Source: an uncultured Poribacteria bacterium (GTDB taxonomy: Bacteria > Poribacteria > WGA-4E > WGA-3G). From it: a stretch of DNA of 64,000 nucleotides. The translations under genes and the position numbers were made by a program. The notes under the pieces were generated by a model. The model saw only the letters and a list, made by a program, of their open reading frames with translations, searched no databases and was not told the DNA's origin. Below are positions 25,681 through 34,235 of the stretch, piece by piece. The stretch spans positions 3,638,481 through 3,702,480 of the forward strand of contig OY282383.1 of assembly GCA_958295855.1 (NCBI GenBank), written 5' to 3'. Position 1 is the first letter of the stretch. Each line of letters starts with the position of its first letter.

Positions 25681-27735
25681 ATGGACGAAAAACAAAAACG
25701 CTCGTTTACCCGGCGCGATTTCTTCTCAACCAGTTTGAAAGCAGGTGCAGCCGCCTTCACAACCGGACTCTTACCGCAACGAAAGACTAACGCCCAAGGA
25801 CAATATAACGTTCTATTCATCATTGTCGATGACCTGCGCCCGCTGCTTGGATGCTACGGGTATCCAGAGATGCACACACCCAATATTGATATCCTAGCCC
25901 AGCGAGGGACGCTCTTCAACCGGGCTTATTGTCAATTTCCAGTTTGCAATCCTTCTCGTGCTTCTATACTTACCGGATTGCGTCCGGAGACAAATGGTGT
26001 CCAAGATAATTATAGACATTTTCGTGAGACAGTGCCTAATGTAGTCACTTTCCCGCAACATTTCAAAGCACACGGTTATCATACACTTTCAATCGGTAAA
26101 ATTATGCATGGACCATTGAATGATGAAATTGCCTGGAGTGTTCCGAGTTGGGAGGCAAAAAAACCACGGTCGTATACGGGTATACCTTCTTGGCAGGCTC
26201 TTGATGTAGCAGATGATGAACTCAGAGATGGCCAAATTGCGAAACACACTGTAGAAGCCTTAGAGGAAGTACAGGATTTACAGTTTTTTTTCGCTGTTGG
26301 ATTCCGTAAACCGCATATGCCTTTCAACGCTCCAACAAAATATTACGAATTGTATGATTCTCCTATTACCGATAAAGTTCCACATGTCGTTCCTCATTCC
26401 AGGCATGAAATACGAGCCTATTCTGATATTCCTTCAGGTGGAGATGCGCTCTCTGAAGAAAAAACGTTAGCGTTAATTCGGGGGTATATGGCAGCAACAA
26501 GTTATATGGATGCACAAGTCGGACACGTTTTAGATCAACTTGACACGCTTGGGTTAACAGAGAAGACAATTGTCCTTCTTTGTGGAGACCACGGCTTTCA
26601 TCTTGGTGAGCATGAGACTTGGGGGAAGAGAACCTTGTTTGAAGTGGCACTTCGGACCCCTCTGATCGTTAGCATTCCTGGGCAGGAACATATCGGTGTC
26701 AAAACGGACGCACTTGTTGAACTTGTTGATATCTATCCTACTTTATGTGATGCATGTCAACTTCCTATTCCTGAACAACTAGAAGGGCTTAGTATGGTTC
26801 CTGTAATTCGAGAACCTACCTCTTCTTGGAAATCTGCTGCCTTTAGCAAAATTGGGAAAGAATATGGAATACGCTCCATTCGCACGCAGCGATACCGGTA
26901 TACTGAGCGGGAAGTAAATCCTTCGCTTGGGAAAGCACTGTACGATTATGATGCGGACCCGGATGAAACCGTTAATCTCGCCTATCTCCCAGAAAATGCA
27001 GAACTCGTAGCACATCTCAGCGAACAGCTTAAGGCTGGCTGGCGTGGTGCTTTGCCGGAGATGCAACAACAACAAATCCCTGTTCCGCAGACAATCCCCT
27101 GGGATATAAACGACGATGGCGTTGTCGATATCCAAGATCTTATCCTGATCTCTAACAACTTTGGTGCAGAGGTTCCTGCAACCCCTAAAGCCGACGTGAA
27201 TCATGACGGGAGCGTTGACATCATTGACTTACTTCTGGTTGCTGCGCATTTCGGTGAATCTAACAGCCCCAGCAGGAACGGGTGGGCGGGAGCCACACCA
27301 CCAGCACATGCTGATATTCGTCCAGAACATGTTTCCCTCGCTGAGGAATGGTTAACTGCGGCACACGCAGCCGACGACGCATCCGCCATCTTCCGCCAGG
27401 GTATTGCAACCTTGGACAGGCTGCTTCATTCCGCGATACCAAAAGAAACAGCCCTCTTGCCCAACTATCCAAATCCTTTTAACCCTGAAACTTGGATACC
27501 TTACGATTTGGCACGAGATGCGGATGTCCACATCCACATCTATAACTTAAAAGGCGAAACTGTTCGGCAGTTATCGCTCGGCTTTCAAACTGTTGGCACA
27601 TACCGTACGAGCTCTCGTGCAGCTTATTGGGATGGATGCAATTCTGTTGGCGAACCTGTCGCAAGTGGTGTCTATTTCTACACACTTCGCGCCGGGAAAG
27701 TGAAAGCAACACGCAAAATGGTAATTATAAAATAA
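25681..27735 (+). CDS. Secreted sulfatase with dockerin-like and sorting domains (1 of 3)
   Basis: A 684-residue type I sulfatase. ATG 25681 is chosen for its GGTGAAGG upstream; in-frame starts at 25633/25642 lie in element B. RRDFFSTSLKAGAAAFTTGL at residues 11-30 is a twin-arginine-like export signal. The catalytic formylglycine cysteine is C89 in CNPSR, metal-binding Asp pair D50-D51 (IIVDDLRP). The motif pattern resembles iduronate-2-sulfatase-like S1 enzymes. Two dockerin-like loops (DINDDGVVDIQDL, DVNHDGSVDIIDL) and the NYPNPFNPETWIPYDLA domain follow. It probably removes sulfate esters from glycans outside the cell. Twin-arginine export would carry it folded, and a sorting system would take it across the outer membrane. 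Confidence 0.9.
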   Translation: MDEKQKRSFTRRDFFSTSLKAGAAAFTTGLLPQRKTNAQGQYNVLFIIVDDLRPLLGCYGYPEMHTPNIDILAQRGTLFNRAYCQFPVCNPSRASILTGLRPETNGVQDNYRHFRETVPNVVTFPQHFKAHGYHTLSIGKIMHGPLNDEIAWSVPSWEAKKPRSYTGIPSWQALDVADDELRDGQIAKHTVEALEEVQDLQFFFAVGFRKPHMPFNAPTKYYELYDSPITDKVPHVVPHSRHEIRAYSDIPSGGDALSEEKTLALIRGYMAATSYMDAQVGHVLDQLDTLGLTEKTIVLLCGDHGFHLGEHETWGKRTLFEVALRTPLIVSIPGQEHIGVKTDALVELVDIYPTLCDACQLPIPEQLEGLSMVPVIREPTSSWKSAAFSKIGKEYGIRSIRTQRYRYTEREVNPSLGKALYDYDADPDETVNLAYLPENAELVAHLSEQLKAGWRGALPEMQQQQIPVPQTIPWDINDDGVVDIQDLILISNNFGAEVPATPKADVNHDGSVDIIDLLLVAAHFGESNSPSRNGWAGATPPAHADIRPEHVSLAEEWLTAAHAADDASAIFRQGIATLDRLLHSAIPKETALLPNYPNPFNPETWIPYDLARDADVHIHIYNLKGETVRQLSLGFQTVGTYRTSSRAAYWDGCNSVGEPVASGVYFYTLRAGKVKATRKMVIIK

Positions 27736-27747
27736 GGAAAGCCACAA

Positions 27748-29910
27748 ATGTCAAAAGCCATGAAAGAGGCTAAACAACAGAGGGCATTTTGGCGCAGCTT
27801 GCAAGCCAAAACTTGCTATTCAAAATCACGTGCGTTGAGTCGGCGTGACTTCCTTTCAACGGGTTTGAAAGCAGGCGCAGCCGCATTTACAACCGGGCTT
27901 TTGCCCAACCTTGTAGATGCTGATAGCCAATACAATGTGTTGTTCATCGTTATAGACGACCTACGGCCTCTCTTAGGCTGCTACGGTGCTTCGCAGATGC
28001 ACACGCCTAATATTGATAGACTTGCCCAACGTGCCACACTCTTCAACCGTGCCTATTGCCAATTTCCAGTTTGCAATCCTTCCCGTGCTTCAGTCCTTAC
28101 AGGGTTGCGCCCGGATACAACTGGCGTGCATGATAATCCCACGGATTTTCGTGAGGTACTTCCAGGGGTTGTAACATTACCCCAACATTTCAAAACTCAC
28201 GGTTACCATACTCGCTCCGTCGGTAAAATCGCACACGGAGGTGCTGCCTGGGAGGATGAACGCTCTTGGAGTGCGCCGATTTGGCGGGAGCCGTGGCAGT
28301 TCATTCATAAACCGTCGTCACCCTCTTGGCAAGCTCTTGATGTTACCGATGACGAGTTAGAAGATGGCAAAATCGCAAACGCTGCTGTAGAAGTGCTAAC
28401 CGAGATTAAAGACCTGAGGTTTTTCCTCGCGGTCGGCTTTAACAAACCACACCTACCCTTCTATGCACCAAGCAAATACTTCGATTTATACACGACACAA
28501 GAATTCAAGCTCCCCCCTGATTCGAGTCTACCAAGAAATGCCCCGAATATAGCCTCTAACCCTAAAGGAATGAGAGCGTACCAAGATATTTCGGGTTACC
28601 CCCCATTCTCTGAAGAAAAAACTTTGGAATTAACTGTGGCATACGCGGCAAATGTCAGTTATATAGATGCCTTGGTAGGACGCGTCTTAAATCAATTAGA
28701 TATCCTCCATCTCACCGAAAATACAGTCATCGTTTTCTGGGGGGACCACGGCTTTCATCTTGGTGAACATGGGCTCTGGAGAAAAAACACGCTTTTTGAG
28801 GATTCTGTCCGTTCACCGTTGATAGTTAGAATGCCTAAACAAATCCATACTGGTGCTACAACAGATGCACTTGTTGAACTGGTCGATATCTATCCAACAT
28901 TATGTGAGGCTTGTCAACTGCCCATTCCAACAGAAGTTGAAGGAATTAGTATGGTACCTGTTATAGAAGAACCGACACGACAATGGAAAGCAGCCGCCTT
29001 TAGTCAATTGACAAGAGACTTGAATAGCACTTCTGTGGATGGTTACTCCATGCGTACCGGACAATACCGATATACCGAGTGGGGCAACAACGGTGAACAT
29101 GGACGAGAACTCTACGATTATTACGCGCATCCTAATGAGACCGTTAATATTGTGCATCTCCCAGAAAACGAAGAACTTGTATCACATCTCAGCGAACAGC
29201 TTCATGCTGGCTGGCGAGGGGCTTTGCCGGGTATGCAGCAACAAATCCCTGTTCCACAAACGTTACCATGGGATATAAACAATGATGGTATTGTCGATAT
29301 CGAAGACTTACTCCTCGTCTCAAATAGTTTTGACCAAACGCAGCGCAACCGCGCTCACCCGAAAGTTGACGTGAATCAAGATGGTCGCGTTGACATCATT
29401 GACCTGCTGCTAGTTGCTGCGCATTTCGGTGAATCTAACAGCACCAGCAGGAACGGGTGGGCGGGAGCCGCACCACCAGCACATGCTGATATTCGTCCAG
29501 AACATGTTTCCCTCGCTGAGGAATGGTTAACTGCGGCACACGCAGCCGACGACGGATCCGCCATCTTCCGCCAGGGTATTGCAACCTTGGACAGGCTGCT
29601 TCATTCCGCGATACCAAAAGAAACAGCTCTCTTGCCCAACTATCCGAACCCTTTCAATCCGGAAACATGGATACCTTACGATTTGGCACAAGCTGCTGAA
29701 GTGTACATCCACATCTATAACCTAAAGGGACAATCTATCCGGCAGTTATCGCTCGGCTTTCAAACTGTTGGTACATATCGGACCCGGTCGCGTGCAGCAC
29801 ATTGGGATGGACGCAATTCTTCTGGCAAACCTGTCGCAAGTGGTGTCTATTTCTATACACTTCACGCCGGGAAAGTGAAAGCAACACGCAAAATGGTAAT
29901 TATAAAATAA
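27748..29910 (+). CDS. Secreted sulfatase with dockerin-like and sorting domains (2 of 3)
   Basis: A 720-residue paralogue of the preceding sulfatase, 12 bases downstream with AAGGAAAG before the ATG, so probably cotranscribed. The N-terminus MSKAMKEAKQQ is identical to that of sulfatase 3, then a repeat-encoded segment (AFWRSLQAKTCYSKS) precedes the twin-arginine motif SRRDFLSTGLKAG. Catalytic Cys is in CNPSR and the metal Asp pair in VIDDLRP. FWGDHGFHLGEHG is the conserved second half-site. Two dockerin-like loops and the NYPNPFNPETWIPYDLA tail close the protein. The last 180 or so residues are almost identical at DNA level to sulfatase 1, so gene conversion or recent duplication is likely. 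Confidence 0.9.
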   Translation: MSKAMKEAKQQRAFWRSLQAKTCYSKSRALSRRDFLSTGLKAGAAAFTTGLLPNLVDADSQYNVLFIVIDDLRPLLGCYGASQMHTPNIDRLAQRATLFNRAYCQFPVCNPSRASVLTGLRPDTTGVHDNPTDFREVLPGVVTLPQHFKTHGYHTRSVGKIAHGGAAWEDERSWSAPIWREPWQFIHKPSSPSWQALDVTDDELEDGKIANAAVEVLTEIKDLRFFLAVGFNKPHLPFYAPSKYFDLYTTQEFKLPPDSSLPRNAPNIASNPKGMRAYQDISGYPPFSEEKTLELTVAYAANVSYIDALVGRVLNQLDILHLTENTVIVFWGDHGFHLGEHGLWRKNTLFEDSVRSPLIVRMPKQIHTGATTDALVELVDIYPTLCEACQLPIPTEVEGISMVPVIEEPTRQWKAAAFSQLTRDLNSTSVDGYSMRTGQYRYTEWGNNGEHGRELYDYYAHPNETVNIVHLPENEELVSHLSEQLHAGWRGALPGMQQQIPVPQTLPWDINNDGIVDIEDLLLVSNSFDQTQRNRAHPKVDVNQDGRVDIIDLLLVAAHFGESNSTSRNGWAGAAPPAHADIRPEHVSLAEEWLTAAHAADDGSAIFRQGIATLDRLLHSAIPKETALLPNYPNPFNPETWIPYDLAQAAEVYIHIYNLKGQSIRQLSLGFQTVGTYRTRSRAAHWDGRNSSGKPVASGVYFYTLHAGKVKATRKMVIIK
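27788..27825 (+). repeat. Element F copy in the sulfatase 2 leader
   Basis: TTTTGGCGCAGCTTGCAAGC then CAAAACTTGCTATTCAAA. In frame. Confidence 0.85.
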
Positions 29911-29922
29911 GGAAAGCCACAA

Positions 29923-32079
29923 ATGTCAAAAGCCATGAAAGAAGCTAAACAACAAATTGTAGGGGCAGTGCCTTGTGCCTGCCCGTTCACACGTGCGTTG
30001 AGTCGGCGCGACTTCCTTTCAACGAGTTTGAAGGTAGGAGCAGCAGCCTTTACGACTGGACTACTACCGAAAGGTGATGTTAATGCTGAGGGGCGATACA
30101 ACGTGTTGTTTATCGTTGTTGATGATTTGCGGCCTTTGCTTGGCTGCTATGGACATCCAGAGATGCACACGCCTAATATTGATAGACTTGCCCAGCGAGG
30201 AACCGTATTCAACCGCGCTTACTGTCAGTATCCTTTGTGTCACCCATCCCGGACATCGATGCTCACTGGATTAAGACCTGAGACAACAAGAGTCGTTTCC
30301 AACTCAGCAGGATTTCGAGAGAAGTTACCGGAGGCTGTGACGCTCCCACAGTACTTTAAAGCATACGGCTATCACACGCAATCTGTTGGTAAAGTTGCAC
30401 AAAACCTTGAAAGGCAAGATGATACCTACTCGTGGAGTGTCCCTTCGTGGACACAACCGTCGCGTTACGCGAAGCGGTCAGTGAGTCCTTCTTGGCAGGC
30501 ACTTGACGTTGAAGACGATGAGCTCAGGGATGGAAAGGCTGCAAAGCACGCAGTAGAGGTTTTGAAGGAAATTCAAAACATACGTTTCTTTTTGGCTGTT
30601 GGCTTTCGTAAACCGCATTTACCTTTCTACGCGCCAAAGAGGTACTACGAATTATACGAAGGTGAAAACTTTAGTCTTCCATCCTCTTCCAACCCTCCCA
30701 TTGATGCCCCAGCTATTGCATCAGGGAATTCAGATGGGATCAGAGATTTCCAAGATGTCCCCGATGAAGGGGCTTTATCGGATGCGAAAACGTTGGAATT
30801 GATTCGGGCGTATGCTGCATCAACAAGTTATACGGACGCACAAGTTGGACGGGTTCTAGACCAACTAGACGCGCTTGGGCTAACCGAAAAGACAGTTATC
30901 GTTTTTGCAGGCGACCACGGGTTTCATCTTGGGGAGCATGGAAAATGGCTGAAGAACACTCTTTTTGAGGTTTCCCTCCGGTCACCGTTAATAGTCATCG
31001 TGCCGGGGCAAACCAATCCTGGTACTAAAACTGATGCCCTGGTTGAACTGGTTGACATTTATCCAACTTTGTGTGATATGTGTCACCTGCCTATTCCGCC
31101 AGAACTAGAAGGGGTAAGCATGGCACCTGTCATTGCGGAACCAACACACCCCTGGAAAACTGCCGCTTTTAGCCAACTCAGCCGAAGTGGCACCAGGGGG
31201 TACTCTATACGCACAGCACAATACCGATACACCGAGTGGGGAAACAAGGGAAAGCGCGGCAGAGAACTTTACGATTATGATGTCGACCCAGATGAAACCG
31301 TCAATATCGTTGACTACCCTGAAAACGAAGAACTCGTCGCGCATCTCAGCGAACAACTTCACGCCGGATGGCGAGCCGCTTTGCCGGATATGCAGCAACA
31401 AATCCAGGTCCCACAAACCTTACCATGGGATATAAATAGCGATGGTATTGTTGATATCCGTGATCTTATCTTGGTCTCAAACAGTTTTAGCGTAGAGACC
31501 CCAGAGTACTCAAAAACTGATGTAAACAAGGATGGTCAAGTTGACATCGTTGACTTGCTGCTCGTTGCTGCACATTTCGGTGAATCTAGTCATGCAGCAG
31601 ATAGGGATGCTGCCCCTGCAAAGCAGGGGTTTCATACCAAACCACGAACATACGCCAATATTCGTCCAGAACATTTTGACATGGTAGAGGAGTGGCTTAC
31701 TGAAGCCTATCTAGCCGATGATAGCTCTGCTGTTTTTCGTCATGGCATTTCAACCTTAGAAGGGCTGCTTGATTCTGCTATACCGGAAAAAACCGTCCTC
31801 TTGCCCAACTACCCGAATCCTTTCAATCCAGAAACATGGATACCTTACGATTTGGCACAAGCTGCTGAGGTGTACATCCACATCTATAACCTAAAGGGAC
31901 AATCTATCCGGCAGTTATCGCTTGGCTTTCAAACCGCTGGCACCTATCGTACTCGGTCGCGTGCTGCGTATTGGAATGGACGCAATTCCGCGGGAGAAGC
32001 CGTTGCAAGCGGTATCTACTTTTACACACTTCAGGCGGGGAAAATTAAAGCCACACGCCAAATGGTAATTATAAAATAG
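29923..32079 (+). CDS. Secreted sulfatase with dockerin-like and sorting domains (3 of 3)
   Basis: A 718-residue paralogue, again 12 bases after the previous stop. It begins MSKAMKEAKQQ as sulfatase 2 does, but a different repeat (element C, encoding IVGAVPCACP) lies before the twin-arginine motif SRRDFLSTSLKVG. The catalytic cysteine sits in CHPSR and the metal Asp pair in VVDDLRP. FAGDHGFHLGEHG is present. Two dockerin-like loops (DINSDGIVDIRDL, DVNKDGQVDIVDL) are followed by an in-frame palindromic repeat (APAKQGFHT) and the NYPNPFNPETWIPYDLA domain. His at the CxPSR second position may indicate a different substrate from sulfatases 1 and 2, which have Asn. Confidence 0.9.
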   Translation: MSKAMKEAKQQIVGAVPCACPFTRALSRRDFLSTSLKVGAAAFTTGLLPKGDVNAEGRYNVLFIVVDDLRPLLGCYGHPEMHTPNIDRLAQRGTVFNRAYCQYPLCHPSRTSMLTGLRPETTRVVSNSAGFREKLPEAVTLPQYFKAYGYHTQSVGKVAQNLERQDDTYSWSVPSWTQPSRYAKRSVSPSWQALDVEDDELRDGKAAKHAVEVLKEIQNIRFFLAVGFRKPHLPFYAPKRYYELYEGENFSLPSSSNPPIDAPAIASGNSDGIRDFQDVPDEGALSDAKTLELIRAYAASTSYTDAQVGRVLDQLDALGLTEKTVIVFAGDHGFHLGEHGKWLKNTLFEVSLRSPLIVIVPGQTNPGTKTDALVELVDIYPTLCDMCHLPIPPELEGVSMAPVIAEPTHPWKTAAFSQLSRSGTRGYSIRTAQYRYTEWGNKGKRGRELYDYDVDPDETVNIVDYPENEELVAHLSEQLHAGWRAALPDMQQQIQVPQTLPWDINSDGIVDIRDLILVSNSFSVETPEYSKTDVNKDGQVDIVDLLLVAAHFGESSHAADRDAAPAKQGFHTKPRTYANIRPEHFDMVEEWLTEAYLADDSSAVFRHGISTLEGLLDSAIPEKTVLLPNYPNPFNPETWIPYDLAQAAEVYIHIYNLKGQSIRQLSLGFQTAGTYRTRSRAAYWNGRNSAGEAVASGIYFYTLQAGKIKATRQMVIIK
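29956..29987 (+). repeat. Element C copy in the sulfatase 3 leader
   Basis: ATTGTAGGGGCAGTGCCTTG then TGCCTGCCCG. In frame; occupies the same site at which sulfatase 2 carries element F. Confidence 0.85.
31613..31640 (+). repeat. In-frame palindromic repeat inside sulfatase 3
   Basis: GCCCCTGCAAAGCAGGGGTT then TCATACC. Encodes APAKQGFHT. Same sequence as intergenic 14574-14600. Confidence 0.83.
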
Positions 32080-32117
32080 AATCGATCAAAACCACATCCC
32101 GGAGGTTGCTCCTACTG

Positions 32118-33842
32118 ATGACTTTACGCACCTTTGGCGGCGTATGTCGCCCAAATGCGACGTGCATTTTTGTTTTTTGCATAATTATACACCTCTTGTC
32201 TTCCCCCCTATGGGGAACAGGGCGGGGGGGGAGCGCGGAAGCCGACTCGCTTATCAACGTTCCGCTTAACCCAGCTCTTTCCGATTTTAATCGTGAAACC
32301 TATCGCTTTATTCATCGTTTACTTAATAAACGGGTGTTACCCGGCATACCGCGCGGTTCGCTGCCTCTCACGCGAGGACAGGTGGCATCATTCTTGGTGG
32401 AAGTGTCTCGAAAACAGCAGAACGGCGAAGTGACTTTGAGTGCCAACGACCGGGAACGGCTAAAGGCGTTGTTAGCATTTTTCCGTGAAGCTCGCGAGCG
32501 GAAACTTGCTATAGAAAAGGACCCGGCGGCAGGAACGCCAACCCCTTTTCACCGCCGATTGCACCTGCTGACGCTCACCGACAACGCAGACTACCGATTC
32601 TCCTTCGATTTAAGGGGTTCACAGCGAACAATCACGCGGTTGGTGGATAACGTGTCCGAAGAGCCGCCGGTTGAGGGAAACATGCTCGTCACAACATGGC
32701 TTCCACATCTCTACGGACAGGTTGAAGAACACTTCGCGTTCACAACAGATATGGCATACAGATTCTTATATGGGGCCTTCTTTGACGATGTATTCCCTGA
32801 TGAATCGAAATATAGGCAGCTAGAAGGGGAACTGAGAAACCGCACCGCAATTAACGGCTACCTCAAATTCAACCTACCGTGGTTTGAGTTACAGTTCGGA
32901 ACGGATGCGCTCCAGTGGGGCCCTGGCTATCATGGCAACTTGTTAATCTCGTCAAAGCCGATAGCCCTAGACATGCTAAAACTGCAAGCCACTTACAAAA
33001 CAGTGACGTTCACTGGATTCACCGGTGTCCTGGAAGATATGGCGGACGACATCAATGAGAAATATATTTCGGGACACAGGATTGAAGGCTACTTCTGGAA
33101 TCGGCTCGGTATTGGGCTTTCTGAGGTTGTCGTCTACGGCAACCGTTTTGAGCCAGGGTACCTGAACCCTGTTAATATCTACTTATTTAACGAGCAGACA
33201 ATTTCACGTGCTGATAGTCGAGCCCCTGGCAGTGGTGATAACGTAAATGCCAGTGTGGATGTGCGCCTCCGCCTTGTGAACAATTTTGAAATCTACGGCG
33301 AATTGATGGTTGACGATGCCAATCCGGCTGCCAGTTTTAAACATTGGGATAACAAGTTTGGTATCCTTGGTGGAATTTACCTAACCGACCCGCTCGGGCT
33401 GGCAGATACCGATTTCCACGCTGAGTACGCTTTTATCAATCAATATGCGTATACACATGAAAACCCTATAAACGTCTACAAACACTTTACCACACCCATC
33501 GGCCACCACATCGGTTCCGATGCAGACAATTTGTGGCTTCAACTCCGTCGTCGATTTACGGATAAGCTTGAAACCGTTTTCAGTTATGAACTGGAGCGGC
33601 ACGGTGAAGGAGACATTGATAAGCGGCATCCACCGGATGCGCCCAAAGATGACGTATGGACACCCTTATCCGGGATGACACAGAGTGAGCATCGCCTGAA
33701 GGTTGGGTTTAACTGGGTTGCACTCGGGCATTATTCACTCTATGCCGAGTGGGCGCGCGTGTGGCGGCGAAACTTGGGAAATCGTCAAGGCGTGCATGAA
33801 AATGGCAATGAAATTCAAGCAAAAGCCCTCTATCGGTTTTAG
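32118..33842 (+). CDS. Wzi-like capsule assembly outer-membrane protein
   Basis: A 574-residue protein from ATG 32118, with GGAGG at 32101-32105; TTG 32106 is too close to that site. The leader has a hydrophobic core but also two translated repeats: element B (GGVCRPNATCIF) and the G-rich motif (WGTGRGGS). The body has alternating aromatic-rich strands (YRFSFDLRGSQ, FAFTTDMAYRF, WFELQFGTDALQWGPGYHGN) and ends in a final strand with terminal Phe (QAKALYRF), as expected of an outer-membrane beta-barrel. RxQWGPG-like sequence and overall layout match the Wzi capsule-attachment family. It would retain or organise exported polysaccharide at the cell surface. Confidence 0.75.
   Translation: MTLRTFGGVCRPNATCIFVFCIIIHLLSSPLWGTGRGGSAEADSLINVPLNPALSDFNRETYRFIHRLLNKRVLPGIPRGSLPLTRGQVASFLVEVSRKQQNGEVTLSANDRERLKALLAFFREARERKLAIEKDPAAGTPTPFHRRLHLLTLTDNADYRFSFDLRGSQRTITRLVDNVSEEPPVEGNMLVTTWLPHLYGQVEEHFAFTTDMAYRFLYGAFFDDVFPDESKYRQLEGELRNRTAINGYLKFNLPWFELQFGTDALQWGPGYHGNLLISSKPIALDMLKLQATYKTVTFTGFTGVLEDMADDINEKYISGHRIEGYFWNRLGIGLSEVVVYGNRFEPGYLNPVNIYLFNEQTISRADSRAPGSGDNVNASVDVRLRLVNNFEIYGELMVDDANPAASFKHWDNKFGILGGIYLTDPLGLADTDFHAEYAFINQYAYTHENPINVYKHFTTPIGHHIGSDADNLWLQLRRRFTDKLETVFSYELERHGEGDIDKRHPPDAPKDDVWTPLSGMTQSEHRLKVGFNWVALGHYSLYAEWARVWRRNLGNRQGVHENGNEIQAKALYRF
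32136..32236 (+). repeat. In-frame element B fragment and G-rich repeat in the wzi-like leader
   Basis: GGCGGCGTATGTCGCCCAAA then TGCGACGTGCATTTTTG, and TGGGGAACAGGGCGGGGGGG at 32212-32231. Confidence 0.75.
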
Positions 33843-33867
33843 AAAATAGCACCGCAACGCTATTTTC
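33842..33867 (+). terminator. Hairpin after wzi-like gene
   Basis: GAAAATAGC and GCTATTTTC form a 9-bp stem with an 8-base loop, overlapping the stop codon. There is no T-run after it, so termination is uncertain. Confidence 0.45.
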
Positions 33868-33914
33868 CTGCGAAAAAATGAAGAGTCGCGCCGCTTTAAT
33901 CAACGAAAAAGAAA

Positions 33915-33944
33915 TTGGACTTTGGTTTCTAAAGTGGGTATAAT
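33915..33944 (+). promoter_or_regulatory. Sigma-70-like promoter
   Basis: TTGGAC at 33915-33920, 18-base spacer, TATAAT at 33939-33944. It could drive the glycosyltransferase at 34236 and the genes after it, through an element C copy (33977-34006) and an element A copy (34128-34212). Confidence 0.65.
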
Positions 33945-34127
33945 ATATAAACGTATCTTTGTCTTACTTTGCAAGCTGTAGGGGTAGGCCTTGTGCCTAC
34001 CCTTCCAAGAGGTACCGGTATCCACTATGAAATCTCAAAAGAGGCTATTGATGTTGTCAATAGCGCATCCGTCATACAAAGTAGCAGGCACGCTCCGCGG
34101 GTTTACGTAGCCGTTTTCAATCTAAAC

Positions 34128-34212
34128 CTTGCGTCAGAAACCTCCGACGAGAGCTACAGTGCAGCGTCAGAACTATCCTGCATTCCCAATTCTCCGCAAG
34201 GAACGATGAAAA
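34128..34212 (+). repeat. Element A copy, forward
   Basis: CTTGCGTCAGAAACCTCCGA to TCTCCGCAAGGAACGATGAA. Upstream of the glycosyltransferase. Confidence 0.87.
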
Positions 34213-34235
34213 CTCTGCAAAGGAAATTAAAAAAC

